From Sphaerobacteraceae bacterium (GTDB lineage: Bacteria; Chloroflexota; Chloroflexia; Thermomicrobiales; Thermomicrobiaceae), in NCBI GenBank assembly GCA_007695115.1, contig REEK01000121.1, positions 1 through 58,855 on the forward strand: a DNA stretch of 58,855 nucleotides, in the 5' to 3' direction. Below, piece by piece: positions 38,005-46,986 of the stretch. The number at the start of each line of letters is the position of its first letter. Position 1 is the first letter of the stretch. The position numbers and the translations under genes are program-made. The notes beneath the pieces were generated by a model that saw only the letters and a list, made by a program, of their open reading frames with translations, was not told where the DNA came from and made no database searches.

Positions 38005-38082
38005 TAGCAGTATGCTCATCTCGATCGTGATTCACTCGTTGCCATTCCCCGATCGTCCGTGGCTGCGTGGTTCGCGTCGCGC

Positions 38083-39369
38083 TCAGGCAATCGCCTTCAA
38101 GGCGGCTGCCGCTGCGTCCCCTGCAGTGGCGATGTCTGCTTCAGTATGCGCCAGTGAGACGAATGTTGCTTCGAATTGCGACGGTGCCAGGTAGATCCCG
38201 CTCGCCAGCATCTTCTGGTGATAGGCCCCGTAGCGATCCGTGTTGGATGTGGCAGCCGTTTCGAAGTTGGTTACCGGTCCTTCCTGGAAGAACCCGGTCA
38301 TCATCGATCCAACCCGGTTGATGTGAACCGGAACGCCGGCGCTTTCAGCTGCGCTGCGCAGTCCGTTCTCCAGCTGCGAACCGAGCTGGTCCAGCTTCTG
38401 GTAGGAGTCCGGGTTAGCGAGTACTTCCAGTGTTGCGATGCCCGCGCCCATCGCCAGCGGGTTACCCGAGAGGGTCCCGGCCTGATAGACCGGCCCGTTG
38501 GGTGCCAGATGGTCCATCAGATCTTTTCGGCCACCGAATGCGCCAACCGGCAGGCCACCACCAACGATTTTCCCGAGACAGGTCAGATCCGGCGTGACGC
38601 CATAGAACTCCTGCGCGCCACCCGGTGCTACCCGGAAGCCGCTGATGACCTCGTCGAAGATCAGGAGAGCGCCGTGCTCACGGGTCATGTCTCTCAATCC
38701 TTGCAGGAATCCAATGGCTGGCGGAATCACACCCATGTTCCCGGCGATCGGCTCCAGAATCACCGCCGCGACCTGGTCGCCAATCTGGGTGAACATATCC
38801 CGGACGGCCGGCAAGCTGTTGTACGGCAGGGTGATGGTATCGGCAACGGTTCCTTCGGTGACTCCGGGACTGCTCGGGATACCGAGTGTCATCACTCCGG
38901 AGCCAGCGTTGGCCAGAAGTGAATCGGAGTGACCGTGGTAGCAACCGGTGAATTTGATGATCTTCGGGCGCTCGGTTACTGCCCGGGCCAGCCGGATTGC
39001 GGTCATGGTGGCCTCGGTGCCGGAGTTGACGAACCGGACGCGCTCGATCGATGGCACCATGCTGACGACACGACGGCCAAGCTCGGTTTCGAGTTCGGTC
39101 GGGGTGCCGAAACTGGTTCCACGCGCCACCAGTGTATGGAGCATGCTCACCACTTCCGGGTGGGCATGACCGACGACCATCGGCCCCCAGGAACCGACGA
39201 AATCGATGTACTCATTGCCGTCGATGTCCTTGATGCGGGCACCGCTCGCTTCGTTCATGAAAACTGGCGAACCGCCAACCGCCTTGAACGCGCGAACCGG
39301 GCTGTTGACTCCGCCGGACAGAATCTCCCCGGCTGCTGCGAATGCTGCTTCGGAACGTGAATGATTCAT
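38083..39369 (-). CDS. hemL: Glutamate-1-semialdehyde 2,1-aminomutase
   Basis: 428 residues. Fold type I PLP enzyme: SGGVNSPVRAF near the N-terminus, FVNSGTEATMTAIRLARA, FTGCYHGHSDSLL, LIFDEVISGFRV, and the PLP lysine in LTCLGKIVGGGLPVGAFGG. It converts GSA to 5-aminolevulinate, completing the C5 route with HemA. GAGGGGAACC sits upstream of ATG 39369. It lies 57 bp downstream of hemB. Confidence 0.96.
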   Translation of the reverse strand: MNHSRSEAAFAAAGEILSGGVNSPVRAFKAVGGSPVFMNEASGARIKDIDGNEYIDFVGSWGPMVVGHAHPEVVSMLHTLVARGTSFGTPTELETELGRRVVSMVPSIERVRFVNSGTEATMTAIRLARAVTERPKIIKFTGCYHGHSDSLLANAGSGVMTLGIPSSPGVTEGTVADTITLPYNSLPAVRDMFTQIGDQVAAVILEPIAGNMGVIPPAIGFLQGLRDMTREHGALLIFDEVISGFRVAPGGAQEFYGVTPDLTCLGKIVGGGLPVGAFGGRKDLMDHLAPNGPVYQAGTLSGNPLAMGAGIATLEVLANPDSYQKLDQLGSQLENGLRSAAESAGVPVHINRVGSMMTGFFQEGPVTNFETAATSNTDRYGAYHQKMLASGIYLAPSQFEATFVSLAHTEADIATAGDAAAAALKAIA

Positions 39370-39426
39370 CGGTTGGTTCCCCTCTGGTTCGAATCGGCGA
39401 CAACTGTGATCAGTTGCCTGAATCAG

Positions 39427-40443
39427 CTAGTCGGCGAACGCCTCGACACTGAGCTGCTGCCCCTGCAGCCAGGCGGCGACCTCTTTTGCGTGATAGGAAA
39501 TGATCAGGTTGGCCCCGGCGCGTTTGATCGAGGTCATTGTTTCCAGAATGACGCGCTGCTCATCGATCCAGCCGTTTCGGGCGGCGGCCTTGATCATGGC
39601 GTACTCACCGCTGACGTTGTAGGCGGCAATCGGGACGTCGTATCGCTCGCGTGCGCCCGAGACGACATCGAGGTAAGTCATGGCTGGCTTGATGATGATG
39701 CCATCGGCTCCTTCGTCCAGATCGGCCTCGATCTCCAGATACGCTTCACGACGGTTGGCCGGATCCATCTGGTGGGAGCGACGATCGCCGAAGGAAGGCA
39801 CCGACTCGGCTGCATCACGGAACGGGCCGTAGAATGCCGAGGCGTACTTGGCGGCATAGCTGAGAATCGGTGTGTTGATGAATCCGTTCTGATCGAGGCC
39901 CTGACGGATTGCGCCGACACGACCATCCATCATGTCCGACGGAGCCACCACATCGGCTCCTGCGGCGGCATGGGAGATGGCTGACTTGACCAGCAGGTCC
40001 AGCGTCTCATCGTTCAGGATCTCCTCGCCATTCATAATCCCGCAATGCCCGTGCGAGGTGTACTCGCAGTTGCAGACATCGGTGACCACGACGATCTGAT
40101 CGTCGATCTCCTTGATCGCCCGCACGGCTTGCTGAATGATGCCGTTCTCGGCGTAGCCGGAGGATCCAATTTCGTCTTTGTGATCCGGAATGCCGAAAAG
40201 GAGCACGCTGGAGAGCCCCAGGGATTGCAATTCGTACATCTCACGGGGCAGCTGATCGACGCTCACCTGAAATACGCTAGGCATCGACGGCACTTCCCGA
40301 CGAACGTTGGTTCCGGCGGTAATGAACATCGGATAGATGAAGTCGTCCGGATTGATGACGGTCTCCCGAACCATCCTGCGCAGGCCCTCGGTTCTGCGGA
40401 GTCGCCGGAATCGCCGGAATGGTGGATAGCCGTTGTTATTCAT
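39427..40443 (-). CDS. hemB: Porphobilinogen synthase (5-aminolevulinate dehydratase)
   Basis: 338 residues from ATG 40443 (AGGAGGGGGC upstream). Zinc cysteines in VVTDVCNCEYTSHGHCG mark the Zn-dependent type. Lysines in LSYAAKYASAFYGPF and IIIKPAMTYLDVV form the Schiff bases. It condenses two ALA into porphobilinogen. Start overlaps the end of hemD by 8 bp, so it is translationally coupled. Confidence 0.96.
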   Translation of the reverse strand: MNNNGYPPFRRFRRLRRTEGLRRMVRETVINPDDFIYPMFITAGTNVRREVPSMPSVFQVSVDQLPREMYELQSLGLSSVLLFGIPDHKDEIGSSGYAENGIIQQAVRAIKEIDDQIVVVTDVCNCEYTSHGHCGIMNGEEILNDETLDLLVKSAISHAAAGADVVAPSDMMDGRVGAIRQGLDQNGFINTPILSYAAKYASAFYGPFRDAAESVPSFGDRRSHQMDPANRREAYLEIEADLDEGADGIIIKPAMTYLDVVSGARERYDVPIAAYNVSGEYAMIKAAARNGWIDEQRVILETMTSIKRAGANLIISYHAKEVAAWLQGQQLSVEAFAD

Positions 40444-41815
40444 CAGGTGCCCCCTCCTCCTGTGCTTCACAGAGCGCGTTGATCAGCCCCGGAATCGAGT
40501 ATTCACCCGCCGTGATGCTGACCTCCAGCCCGTGCTGAATTGCCGTAGCTTCGGTAATCGGTCCGATGCAGGCGATTCTGGCCGATGACAACCGGCTTGC
40601 ATCGCCGTCCAGCATATCGATCAGGTTCGTGACCGTTGATGAGCTGGTAAATGTGACGATGTCGATCTCTCCGGCATCGATTCGTTCGATGACCCGCGGG
40701 TCCGGAGTGCCGGGAATTGTTCGATAGACAGGCACGACGTCGACGGTTGCCCCTCGTTCACGCAGGCCGTCTGGCAAGGTGGTCCGGGCGACTTCGGCCC
40801 GAGGAATCAGCACCTTTGCCCCATCGATTCCTCGCTCGAGCAGGCCATCGAGCACGGCCTCGGCAACGAACTCGTCGGGCACGAAATCGGGCTGGATCAT
40901 CGAGCGGCGCAATCGCTCGGCAGTTGCGTTGCCGATCGCGGCCACTTTCGCCTGTCCGAAGTGACGGGCATCCCGGCCGGTCTGTCGCAGCGCATCGATG
41001 AAAACATCCACGCCGTTGGTGCTGGTGAAGATCACCCAGTCATAGGTCGGAAGATCGGTAACAGCTGCCTCGGTCTGTTCCGGGAACGGATTGGGGATGA
41101 TGTCGATCGCCGGAAGCTCAATCGGTTCAGCGCCAAGTTCCCGCAGTGAGCGGGAGAGTATCGGCGCCTGAGAGATCGTCCGGGTCACCAGAATTCTCTG
41201 GCCGAAGAGCGGCAGCGATTCGAACCAGTTCGGATCGAGTCGATTCTCTGAGCCGGGGCCGCCAATGCCGAGCGCTTCAGGCTGGAACACGCCGCCGGCC
41301 GTGACCTGTTGCGGCGTTCCGGCCCGGGAGATCGTCAACCTGGTGATGTTGTCCTCACTCTGGTGGCCGGAAATCCAGACATCATGCGAAGAATCTTCGC
41401 TGGACACCAGCGCCATGGTGCGGGATTGCACCGGCAACCAGACACCGGCAAATGTGGTCGCGATAATCTCATCGGGTACGACGGGGATCAGCTCGATCGG
41501 GATTCCGGCTTCCTGGATCGCTGAAGCATCGGCCTGTCCGGTTGAGGTGGCGAGCGGATTATCGGGATACCATCGTAGAACCGTGCCGCCTGCCTCGACG
41601 GCCTCCAGCATCGTCTCCCAGAGATCGTCATCAGCCGAGATCGGGGTCCCGGAATCGACCCAGCTGGTTGCCCGGTTACCCATATCTCTCGGAAGGTCAG
41701 GCGGGGCGATGATCAGGCTGGATGCGATGGCACGATCAAGCGACCGGACCGATACAAGGTCCGGAAGATCGGGCGGGTATCCTGCCAGTACCACGCGACC
41801 GGTGCGACGACTCAT
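40436..41815 (-). CDS. hemD: Uroporphyrinogen-III synthase fused to a degenerate methyltransferase domain
   Basis: 459 residues. The C-terminal about 250 residues are HemD: ILVTRTISQAPILSRSLRELGAEPIELPAI, DWVIFTSTNGVDVFIDAL, ACIGPITEATAIQHG, cyclising hydroxymethylbilane to uroporphyrinogen III. The N-terminal about 200 residues look like the SUMT/CobA tetrapyrrole methylase fold (RVVLAGYPPDLPDLVSVRSL, then AIQEAGIPIELIPVVPDEI). The SAM-binding GAGPGDPE and GGDPFVFGRG motifs are replaced (GYPPDLP, YPDNPLATSTG), so methylase activity is unlikely. It abuts hemC (TAG then ATG) and overlaps hemB. Confidence 0.9.
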   Translation of the reverse strand: MSRRTGRVVLAGYPPDLPDLVSVRSLDRAIASSLIIAPPDLPRDMGNRATSWVDSGTPISADDDLWETMLEAVEAGGTVLRWYPDNPLATSTGQADASAIQEAGIPIELIPVVPDEIIATTFAGVWLPVQSRTMALVSSEDSSHDVWISGHQSEDNITRLTISRAGTPQQVTAGGVFQPEALGIGGPGSENRLDPNWFESLPLFGQRILVTRTISQAPILSRSLRELGAEPIELPAIDIIPNPFPEQTEAAVTDLPTYDWVIFTSTNGVDVFIDALRQTGRDARHFGQAKVAAIGNATAERLRRSMIQPDFVPDEFVAEAVLDGLLERGIDGAKVLIPRAEVARTTLPDGLRERGATVDVVPVYRTIPGTPDPRVIERIDAGEIDIVTFTSSSTVTNLIDMLDGDASRLSSARIACIGPITEATAIQHGLEVSITAGEYSIPGLINALCEAQEEGAPDE

Positions 41816-42745
41816 CTAACGATGCCTGACTTCCATTGAAAGCTCTTCGAGCATTCCAGCGGCCATAAGGTGCGCGCGATCGGCAAGTTCGAACGGCTTA
41901 CAGTTGATCGTGTCGATGCACATGTGTTCCAGGTTTTCGGTTGCCAGCATTCCGGTCAGCGTTGCCACGTCGCCTTCGATGCGAGCGTGAGCGCCAATCG
42001 GCGATGTACAGCCGCCACCGACCGCCCGCAGGAATGCTCGTTCGGCCTCGACGCACATGGCTGTCTGTGGCTCGTTTAGCTGTTCCAGAAGCTCGAGTAC
42101 CCGATGGTTGTCGTCGCGTACTTCGATCCCGAGCGCCCCCTGGCCTGGGGCCGGGACGAACTCTTGAATCGAAAGGTGCTGGGTCACGGAATCGGTCCAG
42201 CCCATGCGATCAACTCCAGCTGCGGCAATCACGGCTGCGTCCAGCGGTCCTTCGGTGGCTTTACGGATCCGGGTGTCGATATTGCCGCGGAGATCGGCGA
42301 TCTCCAGATCAGGACGGAGACGTTTGATCAGCGCGATTCGTCGTCGAGAACTGGTGCCGATTGTGCTGCCAGCCGGAAGTTCTTCCAGTCTGCCGCGATT
42401 GCTGATGATGACGTCACGGGGATCTTCACGCTCGAGGATCGCGCCCAGCTTGAGGCCGGGCGGGAGGATCGAGGTCAGATCCTTGACGCTGTGAACGGCC
42501 ATATCGATTTCGCCGGTCGTCAAAGCAAGTTGCAGCTCTTTTGCGAAGATTCCCTGTCCCCCAAGGATCTGCAATGATGTCTGCTTATCCCGATCTCCGG
42601 CCGTCGACACGACCTGGACGTCGCAAATCAGATCGGGAAAATGCTGATTGAGAAGCTCGACGACTCGTTCGGTCTGGCGTAGCGCCAGGGCACTACCGCG
42701 AGTGCCGACTCGGAGTGTGCCGTTGTTCGGGAACACCTGCCCCAC
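41816..42745 (-). CDS. hemC: Hydroxymethylbilane synthase (porphobilinogen deaminase)
   Basis: 309 residues from GTG 42745 (GAAGGG just upstream). LRVGTRGSALALRQTERV, HSVKDLTSILP, GTSSRRRIALIKRLRPDL, LRGNIDTRIRK, and the dipyrromethane cofactor cysteine in AVGGGCTSPIGAHA. It polymerises four porphobilinogens into hydroxymethylbilane. It is the first gene of the haem operon, opening at a 644-bp intergenic region shared with rplU. Confidence 0.96.
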   Translation of the reverse strand: MGQVFPNNGTLRVGTRGSALALRQTERVVELLNQHFPDLICDVQVVSTAGDRDKQTSLQILGGQGIFAKELQLALTTGEIDMAVHSVKDLTSILPPGLKLGAILEREDPRDVIISNRGRLEELPAGSTIGTSSRRRIALIKRLRPDLEIADLRGNIDTRIRKATEGPLDAAVIAAAGVDRMGWTDSVTQHLSIQEFVPAPGQGALGIEVRDDNHRVLELLEQLNEPQTAMCVEAERAFLRAVGGGCTSPIGAHARIEGDVATLTGMLATENLEHMCIDTINCKPFELADRAHLMAAGMLEELSMEVRHR

Positions 42746-43290
42746 TGTCCCTTCGGTAACAACGTTCGATCGGTATTCGGTTGAGAATTACTGGCGCAAC
42801 TCTGGGTGGTCCGGGCATAATCAAAGTGACCACGGAACACGAGCTGGCGGATCATCCTCTGCTTCGCGTGAAGGTGGCAAGTCCGCAAAAGTCTTGGTAA
42901 ACCTTTATAAATCTATGCAAACCTGCACATCTACTGAATTCTACGCACCTCACCGCTACCCTGTCAATTACCTGTATTGCTGAATCGCTGGCGGGTTTTC
43001 CCCGCCCGCACGGGAAACGTGCAATGTTCATCGATCATGTTGCGCGGCTGAATGGGTAATCTGCCTGACAACGTAGCGGAAAAATCCCGTCATTTGCTGA
43101 ATCTGCCTGATACGGAACCTCTGGAGATTTCAGGGTCAGCGCGGTGATCGTTTCTTTATACTGGTCGCGTAGAATGAGTCATCGATTCTGTTCCGCGCTA
43201 TGATGTGTGTGATCTGGAGACCCCGATCCAGGTGCTGAAGAGCAACCGGGTCAGGGCTGCTTCTTATGGGGCCGTGGCAGGCCTGCCGCG
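42746..43290. other. Long divergent intergenic region between hemC and rplU
   Basis: About 545 bp with no credible ORF in any frame. It should hold the hem operon promoter; I see no clear consensus. Notable: an AT-rich block at about 42890-42945; small hairpins at 42990-43006 (GGCGGG/CCCGCC) and 43008-43022 (GCACG/CGTGC); and a roughly repeated CTGAATNNNTAATCTGCCTGA motif near 43046-43115. No tRNA, riboswitch or small RNA identified. Confidence 0.4.
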
Positions 43291-43319
43291 TTGACCGTGG
43301 GGCAGAAATCTGGTAATCT
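43291..43319 (+). promoter_or_regulatory. Promoter of rplU-rpmA-rpmE
   Basis: TTGACC (43291-43296), 17-bp spacer, TAATCT (43314-43319). Start of transcription expected near 43326, 64 nt before the rplU GTG. Confidence 0.75.
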
Positions 43320-43326
43320 TGACGGT

Positions 43327-43345
43327 CGTGGGTCTCGCACCCACG
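43327..43345 (+). other. Hairpin at the start of the rplU leader
   Basis: CGTGGGT (43327-43333) pairs with ACCCACG (43339-43345) over 7 bp around CTCGC. It lies at the predicted 5' end of the transcript and could protect it or form a ribosomal-protein binding leader. Confidence 0.5.
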
Positions 43346-43389
43346 CATTTGTGTTGTCTTTTATACGCACGACGCGGGGAGATGTTCAG

Positions 43390-43704
43390 GTGTACGCTGT
43401 TGTAGAAACTGGCGGTAAGCAGTACCGCGTCAAAGTTGGCGATTCGATCAAGGTCGAGAAACTCGATGCCGAACCGGGTGACGATGTCACACTGGATCGC
43501 GTGCTGATGGTCTCTGACGAAGGCTCAGTGACGGTTGGTCGTCCGACAATCGGCGGCGCGAAAGTCGTTGCCAGTGTCGACGAGCAGGGCAAAGGCGAGA
43601 AGCTGCGTATCTTCAAGATGCGACCGAAGAAGCGCTATCGCAAGGCCCAGGGCCATCGCCAGCGTTTGACGACGTTGACGATCAAGGATATTGTCGGCGC
43701 CTGA
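43390..43704 (+). CDS. rplU: Ribosomal protein bL21
   Basis: 104 residues from GTG at 43390 (GGGGAG 8 bp upstream). [19 protein letters not shown], then [15 protein letters not shown] and [19 protein letters not shown] near the C-terminus, a complete bL21. It is the first gene of the usual rplU-rpmA pair. An upstream extension in the open frame does not match the family. Confidence 0.97.
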   Translation: MYAVVETGGKQYRVKVGDSIKVEKLDAEPGDDVTLDRVLMVSDEGSVTVGRPTIGGAKVVASVDEQGKGEKLRIFKMRPKKRYRKAQGHRQRLTTLTIKDIVGA

Positions 43705-43786
43705 TTGCTGACGCAGAATCATCTCCGCGCTCGACGGTACCTGAACGAAACGTTGAGATTTTGGACCATGCCAGAGGAGGAATGTT

Positions 43787-44056
43787 ATGGCTCATAAGAA
43801 AGGTGTCGGCAGTTCGCGTAACGGACGCGATAGCCGTTCAAAGCGTCGTGGCGTAAAGCGCTACGATGGCCAGGTTGTAACCGCTGGCTCGATTCTGGTT
43901 CGCCAGTCGGGCACGCAGTTCCGGGCTGGTAACAACGTAGGTATTGGTAAGGACTACACTCTGTTTTCGCTGGTCGACGGCGAAGTGAAGTTCGAGCCGG
44001 TGCGTCGTGACAAGAAGCAGGTGAGCGTCTACCCGGCCGTTGAGGTGCAGGCGTAG
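43787..44056 (+). CDS. rpmA: Ribosomal protein bL27
   Basis: 89 residues starting [16 protein letters not shown], the typical direct N-terminus without the Firmicute cleaved leader, so no Prp protease is needed. The N-terminal tail reaches the peptidyl-transferase centre. GAGGAGG upstream gives strong initiation. In operon with rplU. Confidence 0.98.
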   Translation: MAHKKGVGSSRNGRDSRSKRRGVKRYDGQVVTAGSILVRQSGTQFRAGNNVGIGKDYTLFSLVDGEVKFEPVRRDKKQVSVYPAVEVQA

Positions 44057-44077
44057 CGTTCCCAACAGGGGAGAATC

Positions 44078-44413
44078 ATGAGAGCCGGAATTCATCCGAA
44101 TTACACCGAAGCAACAGTCTCCTGCGCCTGCGGCAACAGCTGGCAGACACGCTCCACCAAGTCCGAGATTCGTGTGGAGCTTTGCCCGAAGTGCCATCCG
44201 TTCTATACGGGTGAGCAGCGTATTGTTGACTCTGCGGGTCAGGTCGAGCGCTTCATGCAGCGAATGCAGAATGCCGCCGAAGCGCCGCGCCGCAAGAAGG
44301 CCGAGCGCCGGCAGGCCAAACTGGATCAGCGCCAGCGTCAGCGCCGGAGTGGTGATCAGTTGCTGGAATCAGATGCCAGTACTGATGACAGCACTACCGA
44401 GAACGAGAGCTAG
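44078..44413 (+). CDS. rpmE: Ribosomal protein bL31 with C-terminal extension
   Basis: 111 residues against about 70 usual. Zinc-type: C16, C18, C36, C39 (SCACGNSW and [12 protein letters not shown]). The extra about 40 residues ([19 protein letters not shown]...) are basic, then acidic and Ser/Thr-rich. Zn-binding bL31 can also act as a zinc store. Third gene of the ribosomal-protein run. Confidence 0.95.
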   Translation: MRAGIHPNYTEATVSCACGNSWQTRSTKSEIRVELCPKCHPFYTGEQRIVDSAGQVERFMQRMQNAAEAPRRKKAERRQAKLDQRQRQRRSGDQLLESDASTDDSTTENES

Positions 44414-44467
44414 GAGCGAATTCGCTCATTCCTCGTTCGACAGGTCCAGGATTTCAAAGGCTGAGAT

Positions 44468-44496
44468 AACGCGACGGTATGTAATGCCGTCGCGTT
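44468..44496 (+). terminator. Terminator-like hairpin after rpmE
   Basis: AACGCGACGG (44468-44477), loop, CCGTCGCGTT (44487-44496): 10-bp perfect stem about 55 bp past the rpmE stop. Its T tract is weak (TTTGG). Confidence 0.6.
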
Positions 44497-44658
44497 TGGC
44501 CGTCTGGTCCCGGTTCCCATAGCCGTTGGTCCCTGATGGAATCTTCTGGCGTGTTCGGTGCGTTAATATAAGTAGTGAAAGCGACTGGACGCTGGAGCGC
44601 ATCGGTATCCCCCAGTTTGAACCGATGCAGATCAACCAGAGACAGGAGCGTACAGCAT

Positions 44659-44865
44659 ATGTCCGGACAGAAGTCCGTTTATCCTCGCCCCGATGATGTC
44701 ACCGAAGAGACACTCCGTGAATCCGGTTTCAGTGACGACCAGATCAGCCAGCTTCAGCAGATGCGTGAGATGTACCCGTTCATCGAGTACGTCGATTCTC
44801 GCCGCGAATGGCATCGATTGCGCTTCGTGAAATGGCTCTATCACAAGGGTGAAATCACCCGATAG
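44659..44865 (+). CDS. Small conserved hypothetical protein
   Basis: 68 residues from ATG 44659 with AGGAG 11 bp upstream. It reads as a short helical protein: TEETLRESGFSDDQISQLQQMREMYPFIEYVDSRREWHRLRFVKWLYHKG. No motif recognised. An open upstream extension (96 residues) begins without a ribosome site. It is about 200 bp before the ferredoxin gene. Confidence 0.6.
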   Translation: MSGQKSVYPRPDDVTEETLRESGFSDDQISQLQQMREMYPFIEYVDSRREWHRLRFVKWLYHKGEITR

Positions 44866-44956
44866 CACCTGCAGCGACGGCTGATCGCTTCGCACGGTAT
44901 CCGAGTTTCGAAACATAGAGGTTGGGAAACCGCATAGGGGTGCAAGTTCTGGCCTC

Positions 44957-44984
44957 TTGCGAAGGTGTTGCGGGGTGATATACT
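44957..44984 (+). promoter_or_regulatory. Promoter of the ferredoxin gene
   Basis: TTGCGA (44957-44962), 16-bp spacer, TATACT (44979-44984), 85 bp before ATG 45069. Confidence 0.55.
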
Positions 44985-45068
44985 CCCGTGGAAACGTACT
45001 ACGAGTTGTGCGGTGGAACACGGGGGACGCTGACCACGGTGCCCATCGCAGGAAGGAAACCAGATTCG

Positions 45069-45311
45069 ATGACCTATGTAATTGCCCAGCCGTGCATCGG
45101 GACCAAGGATGCGTCCTGTGTAGAGGTCTGCCCGGTCGACTGCATCCACTCGACTGACGATGCCGAGATGTACTACATCGATCCGAATGAGTGCATCGAT
45201 TGTGGCGTTTGTGCCGAGGTCTGCCCGGTTGAAGCAATCTTCTTTGAAGACGATCTCCCGGAGCAGTGGTCCGAATACCTGAAGATCAACGCAGACTACT
45301 TCGAAAAGTAG
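45069..45311 (+). CDS. Two-cluster ferredoxin (seven- or eight-iron type)
   Basis: 80 residues from ATG 45069 with AGGAAGGAA upstream. Cysteines C9, C17, C21, C25 and C42, C45, C48, C52. The long first gap (C9-x7-C17-x3-C21-x3-C25) resembles 7Fe ferredoxins; the second group is the classical CIDCGVCAEVCP. The C-terminal extension (LPEQWSEYLKINADYFEK) is like mycobacterial FdxA and those from thermophiles. A cytoplasmic electron carrier. A strong terminator follows. Confidence 0.95.
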   Translation: MTYVIAQPCIGTKDASCVEVCPVDCIHSTDDAEMYYIDPNECIDCGVCAEVCPVEAIFFEDDLPEQWSEYLKINADYFEK

Positions 45312-45334
45312 CTCTTTCTGACGGTCAATGATAG

Positions 45335-45373
45335 CGAGCGCCGGACATCTGTTCCGGCGCTCGTTCTGTTTTC
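45335..45373 (+). terminator. Intrinsic terminator after the ferredoxin gene
   Basis: CGAGCGCCGGA (45335-45345), 7-nt loop, TCCGGCGCTCG (45353-45363), then TTCTGTTTT. 11-bp perfect stem with T tract, about 24 bp after the ferredoxin stop. Confidence 0.85.
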
Positions 45374-45414
45374 GCTCGATGAATCGCGATGCGCGATGAA
45401 AGGCAGGATCAGTG

Positions 45415-46896
45415 ATGACCGGATACGCGGGAACGGTTCGCGCTCCAGAGTTTCCGGAGCGGCTCGAATGGTTCAACTCGCAACGACCACTTCGCCTGGC
45501 AGACCTCCGGGGCAAGGTAGTGATTCTCGATTTCTGGACGTTCTGTTGAATCAACTGCTTGCACATGCTTCCCCAGTTGGAGAAGCTGGAACAGCAGTTT
45601 CCGGATGAACTGGTGATCGTCGGCGTCCATTCGGCCAAATTCCCGGGAGAGCGGCCTGGTGGGAGCCTCCGGAGCGCCGTGCAGCGAAACCGGATCCAGC
45701 ACCCGGTGGTCAACGACGCCGATTTCCAGATATGGCAGGAGTACAGCGTCCGGGCCTGGCCAACGCTGATGTTTCTCGATCCGTCCGGCATGGTGATCGG
45801 CAAGCACGAGGGTGAAGCTCCTGCGTCTGCGTTGATCGCGGCAGTCGGCGAACTGATCACTGAATATGACCGAATGGGGATGATCGATCGATCTCCGATC
45901 GAGCCACTGCAGCGAGATGCGCTTCCGACCAGCTCACTGGCGTTCCCCGGCAAAGTGCTAGCTGACGACGTCAGCCAGCGACTGTTCATCGCTGACACGG
46001 GGCATGATCGCGTTGTGGTCACGTCGCTCGATGGCGAGGTTCAGCAGGTCATTGGGTCCGGCCAGCGGGGCACGACTGATGGAGCGTTCGCAGAAGCAGA
46101 ATTCTGGCAGCCACAGGGGCTGGCACTGAATGGCGATACGCTCTACATCGCTGACACCGGGAATGGCTCGATCCGGGCGGCGGATCTGGTTGGCGGAGAG
46201 ATCCGGACGGTTGCGGGAACCGGCGAGCAGGGCCACGGCATGCCCGAGGCCGGTGCGGCGCTGGAGACGGCGATTCGGTCTCCGTGGGACCTTGAGCTGG
46301 TCGACGGCTGGCTCTACATCGCGATGGCCGGAACGCATCAGATCTGGCGGCTCGACCTCGATTCCGGGCGCATCGAACCGTATGCCGGTGATGGTGTGGA
46401 AGCGATCCGGGATGGGGATCGCGCCCGCGCATGGCTGGCACAGCCGAGCGGACTCGCCAGTGGAAACGACCGTCTGTACTTCGCTGACAGCGAGACAAGC
46501 GCTATCCGCTATGTCGAACTGCCACCAGGCGATCAGGTAAGCACGCTGGTGGGTACTGGGCTGTTCGATTTCGGTGATGTTGATGGAGCGGGTGACCAGG
46601 CTCGTCTACAGCACCCGATCGGGCTGACGGTTCACGCCGGAACGGTCTACGTCGCCGACAGCTACAACCACCGGATCAAACGGTTGAATCCGGAGACGCG
46701 GGAAGTTGCGGCCTGGATTGGCTCTGGGGAGCCGGGAGATGACGATGGCGTCGGGAGCGATGCCAGTTTCGATGAGCCAGCCGGTCTGAGTGTAGCCGGA
46801 GGCACACTCTACGTTGCCGATACGAACAATCACCTGATTCGGGCGGTTGGGCTCGGTTCGGCAGATGTCCGGACGCTAGAGATCACCATTGATTGA
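45415..46896 (+). CDS. Thioredoxin-NHL-repeat selenoprotein (CUINC)
   Basis: 493 residues when TGA at 45547-45549 is read as Sec (residue 45). The thioredoxin-like N-terminus reads [26 protein letters not shown], where the family (NHLRC2-like) normally has CCINC. The domain then continues [31 protein letters not shown]. From about residue 190 on are NHL beta-propeller repeats ([67 protein letters not shown]). Without Sec readthrough the protein would stop after 44 residues; the remaining frame starts only inside it. No signal peptide. Sec replaces the Cys before INC, so the redox pair is Sec45 and Cys48. Confidence 0.93.
45567..45586 (+). promoter_or_regulatory. Candidate SECIS of the thioredoxin-NHL gene
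   Basis: GCUUC (45567-45571) with CC (45572-45573) pairs with GG (45579-45580), bulged A, GAAGC (45582-45586); loop CAGUU at 25-29 nt after the UGA. An alternative CAACUG/CAGUUG pairing (45552-45579) exists. Weaker than the other elements. Confidence 0.45.
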
Positions 46897-46951
46897 CGTT
46901 CTGGAACGCTGGTTTGCCGGCAGGCAGGGGCCAACCCGTGGCCAGGCACAC

Positions 46952-46980
46952 TTTACAGAATGCGGGTCTGGTGCTAGGCT
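46952..46980 (+). promoter_or_regulatory. Candidate promoter of a small RNA
   Basis: TTTACA (46952-46957), 17-bp spacer, TAGGCT (46975-46980). Nothing downstream is a protein gene until csoR, which has its own promoter. Confidence 0.5.
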
Positions 46981-46986
46981 AGGATT

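Noticed and set aside
39375-39400. tRNA T-loop-like GGTTCGAATC near hemL
   Set aside because: No cloverleaf, anticodon stem or acceptor stem can be formed around it; it lies in the hemL upstream region.
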